Assembly (NCBI RefSeq): GCF_024171735.1
Contig: NZ_JAMTCH010000004.1
Span: 186,001 to 250,000 of the forward strand
Direction of reading: 5' to 3'
DNA from: Prauserella alba
GTDB lineage: Bacteria > Actinomycetota > Actinomycetes > Mycobacteriales > Pseudonocardiaceae
Length of the DNA: 64,000 nt
Shown here: one piece after another, positions 17,274 through 25,603 of the stretch
Layout of the letters: the number at the start of each line of letters is the position of its first letter
Numbering within the stretch: position 1 is the first letter of the stretch
The notes under the pieces: generated by a model
Told to the model about the DNA's origin: nothing
Databases searched by the model: none
The model's input: only the letters and a program-made list of their open reading frames with translations
Position numbers and translations under genes: made by a program

Positions 17274-18406
17274 ACGTCGAGATCTCCGACCCCCGGTTCG
17301 ATCCGGAACCGTCCGGCTGGGCGAGCTTCGTGGGCTCCCACGGCCTGCACCCCGTCTGGCGCTATCCCCTGATGCGGCTGGAGGCCTGGACCGCACGCAA
17401 TCCCCCGGTGCTCGCCGTGGTGCGCGAACACGGCCGGGTGGTCGGCGGACTGCAGGTCATGGTGTGCCGCAGCTGGCGCACCGGCCGGTTCGGTCCGCCG
17501 GCCCCGCGGCTCGCCCGGTGGCGACCGCGCTGGGCGGAGGTCTACCTTCCGCTGCACAGTGGCTACCCGGCCGCTGCCTTCCACCCCGATGCCGACGCGC
17601 GGGCCGCGGTCCGCGAGTTCGAACGCGCGCTGGTGCGCTGGGCCGGACCGGGCCTGCTGGGAGTGCTGTACCGGGCCATGACCGCCGACCTCGCCGGTGC
17701 GATGGCCGGCCCTGGCCGGCCGTGCCGGGAGATCGACCCGGCCGCGGTGCTGAACCCGCCCGCGACGTTCGAGGCGTGGCGCGCGCACCTCGACGACGAC
17801 GTCCGCGCCACCATCGACGCGATCGACGCCGACCCCGAGGTGTGCACCGACGTCGGGGCGGGCCGCAGCGATCTGGACCCCACCGAACTCGCCGCGCTCC
17901 TCAACGCCCACCGGGCACGTCAGGACGCCCGTGCCTGGGCGGGCGGCCAGCGTTCGCGGTTCGCCGGCCTGCACCTGGACACCCGCAGTCCGGTGTCGCC
18001 CGCGTACCTGGAGTCGCTGCTGCGTCGGTCCAACGTCCTCACGCGTACCTACCGCACACCGGCGGGACGACTGCTCGGGTTCAGCACGATGATCAACGAC
18101 CGGGCCGCGGCCGCCTTCCATCACTGGGCGGCGCTGCCCAAGGCCGACGGGGGCGTGCCCGGCCTCCACCGGCACGCCTACGCCCAGGCCGTGGCCAAGG
18201 CCGTCGAACGGCGTGCCACCACGCTGACGGCGGGCAGAGCGATGCTGGAGGAGAAGGCCGCCCTCGGTTTCCGCGACGTCCGCGAACTGCACACCGTTGC
18301 GGCCCCGCGCCCGCTGCTCGGCGACCGGCGCGGCCCGCAGGCCGCACCCCCGCGGGAGACGCCGCAGCGCACGACCACGCCAGCACGCACCGGGAGAACG
18401 ACATGA
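17270..18406 (+). CDS. BioF2-like acyltransferase, paralogue 2 of 4 (divergent)
   Basis: This 378-residue paralogue opens with VEISDPRFDPEPSGWASF and shares FHHWAALPKADGG and LTAGRAMLEEKAALGF with its neighbours. The basic SxxRR helix of the others is replaced by LDDDVRATIDAIDADPE, so the motif expected to contact substrate or cofactor is lost. A 13-residue insertion rich in Trp/Arg follows the HRARQD motif, and there is a 25-residue Pro/Arg-rich tail. It may be a non-catalytic partner or have altered specificity. GTG start overlaps paralogue 1 by 4 bp. Confidence 0.78.
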   Translation: MNVEISDPRFDPEPSGWASFVGSHGLHPVWRYPLMRLEAWTARNPPVLAVVREHGRVVGGLQVMVCRSWRTGRFGPPAPRLARWRPRWAEVYLPLHSGYPAAAFHPDADARAAVREFERALVRWAGPGLLGVLYRAMTADLAGAMAGPGRPCREIDPAAVLNPPATFEAWRAHLDDDVRATIDAIDADPEVCTDVGAGRSDLDPTELAALLNAHRARQDARAWAGGQRSRFAGLHLDTRSPVSPAYLESLLRRSNVLTRTYRTPAGRLLGFSTMINDRAAAAFHHWAALPKADGGVPGLHRHAYAQAVAKAVERRATTLTAGRAMLEEKAALGFRDVRELHTVAAPRPLLGDRRGPQAAPPRETPQRTTTPARTGRTT

Positions 18407-19446
18407 CCGTGCACATCGACGTCCTGGATCCGCGCAACGATCCCGAACCCGCGGACTGGGCCGCTTTCGTCGCGGCCCGGCAACTGTCCGCGCCGTGGGA
18501 CTACGGCATGCTGCGCCTCGAGACCGCCTCGTCGCGATGCCCCAACCTGCTGGTCGTCGCACGCGACCGGGGCGAACCGGTCGCCGCGCTGTCGGTCACC
18601 GTCGCACGGCCCGGCGATCCGCACCGCCGCAGACCGGTCGGCGGACCGGCGCGGTTCCTTCCCCGGCTCGCCGAGGTGCACCAGCCGTGGATGCCCGGTA
18701 TGCCGGGCCGCGTGTTCGCACCCGGGCTGGATGCCACGGCACGGCGGGAGATCACGCGGGCGGCCGAGCGCGCGGTCGTGGCGTTCATCGGCCCCGGCTG
18801 CGGCGGCGTCATCCACCGCTACCTCGGCGACGACGAGCTCCCGGACGTCACCGGCCGGGGCAGGGTCGTGCGCGATGCCGTGCCCACGACGTTGCTGAGG
18901 AACGATTTCACCGATGTCGGCGAATGGGTCTCCTCGCTCGCGCGGAGCAGGCGGCACAGCATCCGCGGCCAGCGACGCAAGATCGCCGCCGACGGGTCGC
19001 TGACGATCCGATGTGGACGGTCCAGGGAGGACGTCGCCGGCGCGGAGCTGGCCACGCTGCTGCACGCACACCGGGCGAAGTTCGGCCGCGTCCCGCTCGA
19101 CCTGCGCGGCGCCGTGACCGCCGAGTACCTGCACGCGCTGGTGCGCCGTCCCGACGTGGCCACCCTGACGTACCGGGATGCTGCATCCGGCAGACTGCTC
19201 GCGTTCACCAACGTGCTCGACCACGTCGTGACACCGCTGCACCAGCACTGGGCGGCCGTCCCGCCCGAGCGGGGCGGCAGACGGCACCTGTACTTCGACG
19301 CCTACGCCCGAGTGGTCGGGTTCATGATCGACAACGGCAGGCCGTCGATCTCGTCCGGTCGCGGGATGCAGGACGTCAAGGGATCGCTCGGGTTCGCACC
19401 GCAGCCGCTGCGGACCGTCATCGCTGCGCGGCCGGTGTGCCGGTGA
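18403..19446 (+). CDS. BioF2-like acyltransferase, paralogue 3 of 4
   Basis: The 347-residue paralogue starts MTVHIDVLDPRNDPEPADW with a GGGAGAAC ribosome site. It carries DVGEWVSSLARSRRHSIRGQ as the central helix, LHQHWAAVPPERGG and ISSGRGMQDVKGSLGF near the end. It is closest to paralogue 1 in the C-terminal motifs (both ISSGRG..DVK.SLGF). ATG overlaps paralogue 2 by 4 bp and its stop overlaps the GTG of paralogue 4. Role is as for paralogue 1. Confidence 0.8.
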   Translation: MTVHIDVLDPRNDPEPADWAAFVAARQLSAPWDYGMLRLETASSRCPNLLVVARDRGEPVAALSVTVARPGDPHRRRPVGGPARFLPRLAEVHQPWMPGMPGRVFAPGLDATARREITRAAERAVVAFIGPGCGGVIHRYLGDDELPDVTGRGRVVRDAVPTTLLRNDFTDVGEWVSSLARSRRHSIRGQRRKIAADGSLTIRCGRSREDVAGAELATLLHAHRAKFGRVPLDLRGAVTAEYLHALVRRPDVATLTYRDAASGRLLAFTNVLDHVVTPLHQHWAAVPPERGGRRHLYFDAYARVVGFMIDNGRPSISSGRGMQDVKGSLGFAPQPLRTVIAARPVCR

Positions 19447-20519
19447 CCGGGGCTTCGACAGAGTCCGGCGGCCGCACGGCCACCCGCGCGTTGCCGAGAC
19501 CCGCTCGCACCGCCGATCACGAGGTGCTCGACCCGCGGTTCGACCCCGAACCGGCCTACTGGAGCGAGCTCCGCGCCACCGCGGGCCTGCATGCCGACTG
19601 GTGCTGGGACGCACTCGCGGCACAGGCGTGGGCGGCGCGCACGCCCCAGTACGTGACGGTGCTGCACTCCGGCGACGGTCCGTACGGGGTCGTGTGGGCC
19701 GCCTGGGTGGGACCTCCGACGAGACGGCACCGCTTCGCACGCACGAAACGCGGCGGGCGGCTGGGGGGACTCGACGTACGGGCGCCGAACAACGCGTCGG
19801 CGCCGGGCTGGTGGTTCGCCGACGGCGCGGGGAAACGGCTGCTGACCGACTACGTCCCGGCGATGCGCGAGCGTGTCGGCGGGGCGCGACTGCTGCTCGC
19901 TCGTCAGCTCGCCGACACCGATGCCGCGGCCATCGGAACACCGACGCGGATCGTGCGGCCCACCGAACCGATCAGCGTGCTCGACACCGACTCGTTCGAA
20001 TCCGTGGACCACTGGCTGTCCGAGCTGCGCACGACGCGCAGGCGCAGCCTCACCCAGATCGAGCAGACCATCGGTGACGATCCGCGCCTGGAGGTGCGGA
20101 CCGGGTCGATGACCGAGTCCGACCCAGGAGAGGTCGCCGCGCTGCTGCGGCACAACGCCGAGAAGCACCACGACGTGCCGATCGTGCCGTTGCCGATGTT
20201 CACCGGATACCTCGAGAACCTGTTGTGCCAGCCGGACGTCGTCGGCGTGCGGTACGTCGACCCGCTCTCCGGTGCGCTGCGCGCCCTCGCGCTGATCCTC
20301 GACCATCCACAGTGGCCAGTGATGCGATCGTGGTCCACACTGCCGCTGCATCGCGGGGGACGGCGGAACCTGTACTTCGACATGTACACCCAGGCGGTGC
20401 GGTTCGCGCTCGCATCCGGCAAGAAGGGCGTCGTCCTCGGCAAGAAGATGACGGACCTGAAACGCACGTTCGGCGCACGGACCGTGGCCCAGCACGCGGT
20501 CCTCGCCCCCTTGTACTGA
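19443..20519 (+). CDS. BioF2-like acyltransferase, paralogue 4 of 4
   Basis: The 358-residue paralogue has a 25-residue Ser/Arg-rich extension, then VLDPRFDPEPAYWSEL, the helix SVDHWLSELRTTRRRSLTQ, RSWSTLPLHRGG, and the more diverged end VVLGKKMTDLKRTFGA. The conserved serine-glycine pair (SSGR) of paralogues 1 and 3 has become LGKK. GTG overlaps paralogue 3 by 4 bp. Its stop codon lies in the first unit of a 17-bp tandem repeat array. No terminator is seen other than the repeats. Confidence 0.8.
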   Translation: MTGASTESGGRTATRALPRPARTADHEVLDPRFDPEPAYWSELRATAGLHADWCWDALAAQAWAARTPQYVTVLHSGDGPYGVVWAAWVGPPTRRHRFARTKRGGRLGGLDVRAPNNASAPGWWFADGAGKRLLTDYVPAMRERVGGARLLLARQLADTDAAAIGTPTRIVRPTEPISVLDTDSFESVDHWLSELRTTRRRSLTQIEQTIGDDPRLEVRTGSMTESDPGEVAALLRHNAEKHHDVPIVPLPMFTGYLENLLCQPDVVGVRYVDPLSGALRALALILDHPQWPVMRSWSTLPLHRGGRRNLYFDMYTQAVRFALASGKKGVVLGKKMTDLKRTFGARTVAQHAVLAPLY

Positions 20520-20613
20520 CGGCCACGCTGCACTGACGGCTCCGCTGCACTGACGGCGCCGCCCCGCTGATGGTTCCGCTGTGCTGATGGTTCCGCTGTG
20601 CTGACGGTTCCGT
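20512..20613. repeat. 17-bp tandem repeat array, six units, starting in a stop codon
   Basis: Six contiguous 17-bp units begin at 20512, 20529, 20546, 20563, 20580 and 20597, on the pattern TGYRCTGAYGGYTCCGC. The first unit contains the last codons and the TGA of paralogue 4, and every unit carries the same CTGAYGG core. Five of six units start TG; unit 4 starts CC. The array fills most of the 130-bp gap to sdhD, whose stop faces it. Confidence 0.85.
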
Positions 20614-20649
20614 CCCGCAGCGTGCCCGGAACCGGGCCGCGGCCTCCGG

Positions 20650-21027
20650 TCACGTCGCGGTGGCCGCGAGCCACAGCAACGCCAGTCCGCCGAGGAGGAC
20701 GATTCCCGCCCCGCCGAGCAGCGCCGCCCGCCACAGTCGCCTGCGCCCACCCGCGGTGTAATCGGCGGTCACCGTCCACAGGCCGAGCACCGCGTGGGCG
20801 AGCGTCGCGGTCAGCATCACCCCGTCCCAGATCAGCCACAATGCCGTGGCCCAGCGCCGGTCGATGAAGCGGGAGTCGGTGTCTGCGACGTCCGTCGTGA
20901 CGTGGGTGGCGACGAAATGGCCCAGCACCAGCACGGCGAGCAGCACACCGGACAGTCGCAACGCGACATACGCCGCCCGCCTGCGGCGCGCGGAGTTCGC
21001 ATCACCCCTGATGTCGGCGACCGTCAT
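20650..21027 (-). CDS. sdhD: Succinate dehydrogenase membrane anchor (SdhD-like)
   Basis: The 125-residue protein has three hydrophobic spans (VALRLSGVLLAVLVLGHFVA, WLIWDGVMLTATLAHAVLGL, LLGGAGIVLLGGLALLWLA). The arrangement RLSG...GHF...H in the first span is typical of the small quinone/haem-binding anchor of succinate dehydrogenase. Its ATG overlaps the sdhC stop (ATGA). It is the last gene of the lyase-sdhBACD operon. Family assignment rests on order and topology more than on sequence. Confidence 0.75.
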   Translation of the reverse strand: MTVADIRGDANSARRRRAAYVALRLSGVLLAVLVLGHFVATHVTTDVADTDSRFIDRRWATALWLIWDGVMLTATLAHAVLGLWTVTADYTAGGRRRLWRAALLGGAGIVLLGGLALLWLAATAT

Positions 21028-21527
21028 GCGATCACCGGTCCCAGGATGAACGCGGCGCCGACGAGCGTGCCGACCACGCTGATCCCGAGCACGCCGTAGA
21101 GCGCCCGTGTGGAGCCTGTCAGCCCGAGGTCGGCGAGGTCGACCGTGACGAGCCGCAACCCGTTCGCCGTGTGGAACAGCAGCCCGAACAACAGCCCGAC
21201 CTCCGCGAGCCGCATCGGCACGCTGCCGTACACCTGATGTACCTCGTCGTAGATCTCGCGTGAGATCACGTACAGGCTGACGTCGCCGACGTGCAGGCAC
21301 AGGAAGGCGAACAGTCCCAGTCCGCTGACCCGGTGCAGGTAGAACGCCCACCGTTGCAGCTCGGCACGGTCGCGTCCCGGCCTGGCGAGCCGAGCCATCA
21401 GCGCACGGGACACGAACGGCCCGCCGTCGTCACGGCGAGCGCTGCGCACGACCACCACGCCGAACGCCACGATCGCGACGGCCACCAGCGCGAAGCCACA
21501 GAAGAACACGAACTGCGCCACGGTCAC
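21024..21527 (-). CDS. sdhC: Succinate dehydrogenase/fumarate reductase cytochrome b subunit (SdhC-like)
   Basis: This 167-residue protein has four membrane spans. The second carries RWAFYLHRVSGLGLFAFLCL followed by HVGDVSLYV, and the third carries FGLLFHTANGLRLV; these histidines are the candidates for haem b ligation. It anchors the dehydrogenase and passes electrons to quinone. The GTG start overlaps the sdhA stop by 4 bp. About 125 residues is usual for SdhC, so this form is long because of an extra N-terminal span. Confidence 0.8.
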   Translation of the reverse strand: MTVAQFVFFCGFALVAVAIVAFGVVVVRSARRDDGGPFVSRALMARLARPGRDRAELQRWAFYLHRVSGLGLFAFLCLHVGDVSLYVISREIYDEVHQVYGSVPMRLAEVGLLFGLLFHTANGLRLVTVDLADLGLTGSTRALYGVLGISVVGTLVGAAFILGPVIA

Positions 21528-23269
21528 GAGCCCGGCCTCCCTTCGAGGTCGTCCGGCCGGAGGTGGCTGAACTCGACGTCACGCTCCTCCGAGGCGATCG
21601 CACCGGCCGGGCCGTCGCCGCCCGCGCGCTGCACCAGGTACCGCGCACGGACATGAGTATCGGGAAAATCCGAACGTGCGTGTGCACCGCGGGTCTCGGT
21701 GCGCCAGGCCGCCGCGTGGGCCATGGCCCTGGCAACGGTCACCTGGTTGACCAGGTCGAGCGCCTCCTGCCAGGCGAAGTTGACCTGCGGGGGCCCGGGA
21801 ACGGCGATGTGCTCGATCTCGTCGGCCAGCGCCGCGAGTTCCTTGCCCGCGTTCTCGAGCGAGGCGCCGTCGCGTACGACGCCCACCGAGCGCCACATGA
21901 TTTCCTTCAGCCGCCGCGTCAGATCGAACGGCCACGGACCGAGTGATCGGGTCAACGGCGCGTACGCGCGCGCCAACGACGCCCTGACCTCGGTCTGCAC
22001 CGGTGTGCGTAATGGGCGCTGCCGGGCCAGCCGGGCGGCGGTGTCCCCGGCACGTGCGCCGAACACGGTCGACTCCGCGACACCGTTACCGCCGAGCCGG
22101 TTGGCGCCGTGGGTACCACCGGCGTCCTCGCCCGCCACGAGGAGTCCGTCGACGTCGGTCCGGCAGTCGGCGTCGATGAGCACGCCACCCATGTGGAAGT
22201 GTGCTGTGGGCGAGACCTGGACCGGGCCGGTGGCCAGGTCCTGTCCGATCTGCCGGGTCCTCGCGACCATGCCCGGAAAGCGCCGCTCGACCTCGCCGCT
22301 GCCCAGATGCGAGATGTCGATCGACACCCCACCCTCGTCCGTGCCGCGTCCCGCCATGATCTCGAGGTATCCGGCCCTCGCCACGACGTCCCGTGTGGAC
22401 CGTTCCATCCGTTCCGCGTCGTATCGGGCCATGTACCGCTCGCCGGTCGCGTTGTACAGGTGCGCCCCTGCTCCGCGCAGCCCTTCCTCCAGTACCGCGC
22501 CCGTCATCCGCGACGGACCAGCCAGCAGCCCGGTCGGATGGAACTGCAGCATCTCCATGTCCCGCATCGGCAGACCGGCTCGCCAGCACATCGCGACGCC
22601 GTCACCGGTCTTCTCCCTCGCAGGTGCCGCGACGCGATACATCGTCGCCGAACCGCCGGTCGCCACGACCACCACACGAGCCCGCACGACCAACGGATCC
22701 CCGGTACGCACGTTCAACGCCGTCAACCCGGCCAGTTCACCCTCGGCGTCGTGGACCAGGTCGAGGGCCCGCACGTCCTCCAGCTCACGAGGACCGAGCC
22801 GGAACATCTGGTCGCGGAGCCGCCCCATGATCTCGATGCCGGTCAGGTCACCGCGATGCACCGTCCGGTCGAACGCCTGCCCGGCGAAGGCCTTCTGATG
22901 GATGCGGCCGTCGGCTCGCCGGTCGAAGAAGCAACCGACTCTGGTCTCGAGCTCGTTGATCACCCGAGGCGCGTCGTCGACCAGCGCCCTGGCCAGCGAC
23001 TGGTCGTTGAGGAACTTGCCGCCCTGGACGGTGTCGCGCAGGTGCAGCTCCACCGAGTCTTCCGGGTCGAGAACCGCGTTGTAGCCGCCCTGCACCATGC
23101 GGGTGCACCCGGAACGTCCCACCGCGCCCTTGCTCACCACGGTCACGTCCAGGTCCGGACGAGCCGTCAATGCGTGGAGCACGCACATGAGACCGGCACC
23201 TCCGCTGCCGACCACGGCAACGTCGGTGTCCAGCACCTCGGGTTCTCGCCACAGTTCACCGGTCGCCAC
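21524..23269 (-). CDS. sdhA: Succinate dehydrogenase/fumarate reductase flavoprotein subunit
   Basis: This 581-residue flavoprotein interconverts succinate and fumarate. Visible are the FAD-binding VAVVGSGGAGLMCVLHAL, the substrate motif MLQFHPTGLL, the catalytic region STRDVVARAGYLEI, HFHMGGVLIDADC and THGANRLGGNG. At the covalent-FAD position (usually RSHTVAAQGG) it reads GRSGCTRMVQGGYN with no histidine, so the flavin is probably not histidyl-linked. The GTG start at 23269 has AGGAGG four bases upstream; longer frames lack a site. It overlaps sdhB by 14 bp. Direction in vivo is uncertain. Confidence 0.92.
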   Translation of the reverse strand: MATGELWREPEVLDTDVAVVGSGGAGLMCVLHALTARPDLDVTVVSKGAVGRSGCTRMVQGGYNAVLDPEDSVELHLRDTVQGGKFLNDQSLARALVDDAPRVINELETRVGCFFDRRADGRIHQKAFAGQAFDRTVHRGDLTGIEIMGRLRDQMFRLGPRELEDVRALDLVHDAEGELAGLTALNVRTGDPLVVRARVVVVATGGSATMYRVAAPAREKTGDGVAMCWRAGLPMRDMEMLQFHPTGLLAGPSRMTGAVLEEGLRGAGAHLYNATGERYMARYDAERMERSTRDVVARAGYLEIMAGRGTDEGGVSIDISHLGSGEVERRFPGMVARTRQIGQDLATGPVQVSPTAHFHMGGVLIDADCRTDVDGLLVAGEDAGGTHGANRLGGNGVAESTVFGARAGDTAARLARQRPLRTPVQTEVRASLARAYAPLTRSLGPWPFDLTRRLKEIMWRSVGVVRDGASLENAGKELAALADEIEHIAVPGPPQVNFAWQEALDLVNQVTVARAMAHAAAWRTETRGAHARSDFPDTHVRARYLVQRAGGDGPAGAIASEERDVEFSHLRPDDLEGRPGS

Positions 23270-23993
23270 GGAACCTCCTGCCACGCAGTCGGCGGATCGC
23301 ACCCGCGGGATCGAGCCCCTTGGGGCACGCGGCGCTGCAGCCATAGATGTAGTGACACCGGTCGACACCGGACTCGGCGCCGACGACCCGGAGGCGTTCG
23401 GCCGTGGCATCGTCCCGGCTGTCGGCGATCAGCACCATCGCGCGGTTCAGCGCCGCCGGGCCGACGAAGTCCCGGTGCGCGCTCGCGATACCGCAACTCG
23501 AGAAGCACGCCGCGCACCCGATGCAGTCCAGAGCCGGATCGATGGCGCGGCGCTCAGCCGAATCCGGCGCGATCACGGCCGGTTCACCGTCCATGCCGAC
23601 GTCGGCGTCCTCGCCCGGCACGAGGTACGGCCGCACCGATCCCCACGCCTGCCAGAAGGGACCGGTGTCCACGATCAGATCCCGCACCACGGGCAGGCCC
23701 GCGAGCGGGTCCACCCGGATCCGAACGGTGTCGGCCGGGATGTCCGTCTGACATGCGAGTACCGAACGTCCGTCGACCCGCACCGTGCACGTCCCGCACA
23801 TACCGACCCGGCACGAGAAGCGGAACGCCACCGCGGGATCGTGTTCCCGTTGTACCGCGAGCAGCGCGTCGAGGACCGTCATCGGACGGATACGCGTGAC
23901 GAGGAACTCCGACCGGGCATCGTCGGCACTGCGCGTGACGGTCACCCGCAGCAGTTCTCCCGCGTTCGTATCCGCAGTGGCCGCCTCACCCAC
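23256..23993 (-). CDS. sdhB: Succinate dehydrogenase/fumarate reductase iron-sulfur subunit
   Basis: All three cluster-binding motifs are present in 245 residues: the plant-ferredoxin type 2Fe-2S (CRVGMCGTCTVRVDGRSVLAC, near 60-80), the 4Fe-4S motif CIGCAACFSSC and the 3Fe-4S motif CHYIYGCSAACPKG. It carries electrons from the flavin to the membrane anchor. The GTG at 23993 overlaps the lyase stop by 8 bp, so the lyase and the dehydrogenase are translated from one message. That is the main reason to think the lyase product is fumarate handled by this complex. Confidence 0.92.
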   Translation of the reverse strand: MGEAATADTNAGELLRVTVTRSADDARSEFLVTRIRPMTVLDALLAVQREHDPAVAFRFSCRVGMCGTCTVRVDGRSVLACQTDIPADTVRIRVDPLAGLPVVRDLIVDTGPFWQAWGSVRPYLVPGEDADVGMDGEPAVIAPDSAERRAIDPALDCIGCAACFSSCGIASAHRDFVGPAALNRAMVLIADSRDDATAERLRVVGAESGVDRCHYIYGCSAACPKGLDPAGAIRRLRGRRFRGDR

Positions 23994-25497
23994 GGGACGC
24001 GCCCAGATACTCGCGCACCCGCACGTCGAGACGGTCCGACGCCTCGTCGAGTCCACGGCAGGCGCGGTCCAGCCACGCCTGCCGTTCGGCCAGCTGCTGC
24101 CGCGCACCGGCGAGTGCGTGTCGCACCGGTTCGGGCGCCGGCCCACCCTGAACCTGGTGAGCCGCGACGAACCCGGACGGGTCGAGCGCCTCGCGCACCT
24201 GGGAATCGGCCAGGCCCGCGTCCCTTCCGAGGAGGTCCCGCGCCGCTTCGTCGAGCAGCGCGGCGCCGACCTCGTCCGGCGAGAGCCCTCGGGTCGTCGC
24301 CAGCAGCACCAGATGGCCGACCACACGGTGTGCCGACCGGTAATCCAGATCGGACTTCCGGTGCAGCACGGCGGCGAGTTCGGTGGCCGTCGAGAAGCCC
24401 GAGGCGGCACGGGCGGCGCAACGGTCCCGGTGAACCACCAGCGTGCCCAGCGTCCCGCCCAGCAGGCGCAGCGACGTCACCATCTCGTCGCACCCGCGGA
24501 ACACCGGCGGCACCATTTCCTCCTCGACGTCCTTGATGTCGCCGAAGTTCGTGTTGTGCAACGCCCCGAACGCCGAGGTCATCTCACCGACGGCGCGTGC
24601 GCCGCGGGCACGCACGTACTCGAAGGGATACGCGTTCTTCTTCTGCGGCATCATGCTGCTGGACCCCGCGAACGAGTCGCCGATCTCGACCAGCCCGAAC
24701 TCGTCGGTGTGCCACATGTAGAGGTCCTCGCAGAGCCTGCTGAGCGTGACGCCGATGTTCGCCACGGCGGCAGCCGTCTCGAGGCCGTGGTCCCCGGACG
24801 CCACACAATCGATCGTGTTCTCCCGAACCTCGTCGAACCCCAGCAGCGCGGCCACGAGGTCCCGGTCGACGGGATAGGACGTTCCGGCGAGCGCACCGCA
24901 CCCGAGGGTGCACGCGTTGGTCGTCCCGTAGGCGGCCGCGAGTCTGCCGGTGTCCCGTAGCAGCGCCCCGGAGATGCCGAGGAGGTAGTGCCCGAAGGTC
25001 GACGGCTGCGCGGGTTGCATGTGCGTCCACTGCGGCATCACGGTGCCCGCCTCGCGGGCCGCGAGGTCGAGCAGTACCTCGACCAGTGACAGCAGCTCCC
25101 CGTGGATCCGCAGGATCCGCGGCCGGAGCGCCATCCGCGTGAGCGGTTCGGGCCGCGTTCTGCCCAGATTGATCTCGCCCGCGGCGGCCGCACCGGCCAG
25201 TTCGGTCAGCCGGTGTTCGAGGTGAGAGTAGAAGTACTCGAAATCCGGATTGAACTCGGCGAACGCCTCCGCACCCTCGGCCGACATCCGATCCAGCGCC
25301 CCCAGCAGGAGCCGGACGCTGTCGGGCGCGACGATTCCGGTGTCGCCCAACATGACGGCCCAGGCTCGGTTGGTGTCGAGCAAGGCGCCGAAGTACTCGT
25401 CGAGCATGAACCGGAAGCTCGGCTCGAGCACGGTGGTCGTGTAGATCTCGCCCGGTGGTTCGGTCAGTCGTTCGCGGGAGATCCGCTCGGCCGGCAT
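23986..25497 (-). CDS. Argininosuccinate-lyase-family (fumarase/aspartase superfamily) lyase
   Basis: The 503-residue enzyme is an ASL-type lyase that eliminates a leaving group from a C4 dicarboxylate and releases fumarate. It shows QWTHMQPAQPSTFGHYLLG (catalytic Thr-His) and the superfamily signature GSSSMMPQKKNAYPFEY. The segment that in true argininosuccinate lyase reads about KGLPSTYNKDLQED is instead HNTNFGDIKDVEEE, so the substrate is probably not argininosuccinate; EDDS-lyase-like enzymes also belong here. ATG at 25497 follows GGAGG. It is first in an operon with sdhBACD and carries the GntR box of the sulfonate regulon upstream. Candidate substrates are sulfosuccinate or an N-substituted aspartate (inference). 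Confidence 0.85.
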   Translation of the reverse strand: MPAERISRERLTEPPGEIYTTTVLEPSFRFMLDEYFGALLDTNRAWAVMLGDTGIVAPDSVRLLLGALDRMSAEGAEAFAEFNPDFEYFYSHLEHRLTELAGAAAAGEINLGRTRPEPLTRMALRPRILRIHGELLSLVEVLLDLAAREAGTVMPQWTHMQPAQPSTFGHYLLGISGALLRDTGRLAAAYGTTNACTLGCGALAGTSYPVDRDLVAALLGFDEVRENTIDCVASGDHGLETAAAVANIGVTLSRLCEDLYMWHTDEFGLVEIGDSFAGSSSMMPQKKNAYPFEYVRARGARAVGEMTSAFGALHNTNFGDIKDVEEEMVPPVFRGCDEMVTSLRLLGGTLGTLVVHRDRCAARAASGFSTATELAAVLHRKSDLDYRSAHRVVGHLVLLATTRGLSPDEVGAALLDEAARDLLGRDAGLADSQVREALDPSGFVAAHQVQGGPAPEPVRHALAGARQQLAERQAWLDRACRGLDEASDRLDVRVREYLGASRG

Positions 25498-25527
25498 CGT
25501 TACCTCCAACTCCGCGACGATGCGGAT

Positions 25528-25541
25528 GTGGTTTGACCTCT
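25528..25541. promoter_or_regulatory. GntR box upstream of the lyase-sdh operon
   Basis: GTGGT-TTG-ACCTCT lies 31 bp before the lyase ATG; on the minus strand it reads AGAGGT-CAA-ACCAC. It shares spacing and core with the boxes at 26392, 31019, 31146 and 34818. It has one perfect half and one variant half. Confidence 0.6.
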
Positions 25542-25603
25542 GCCCTCAGGTAATGAACATCACCCGCGGATCGGGTGTCAACGCCGCAGTGGCGCCGGCC
25601 ACA

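Noticed and set aside
20512-20613. CRISPR array
   Set aside because: Units are contiguous 17-mers without spacers, and no cas gene is near.
23986-25497. Argininosuccinate lyase for arginine biosynthesis
   Set aside because: No other arg gene nearby, the argininosuccinate-specific segment differs, and it is coupled to sdhBACD under a sulfonate-regulon box.
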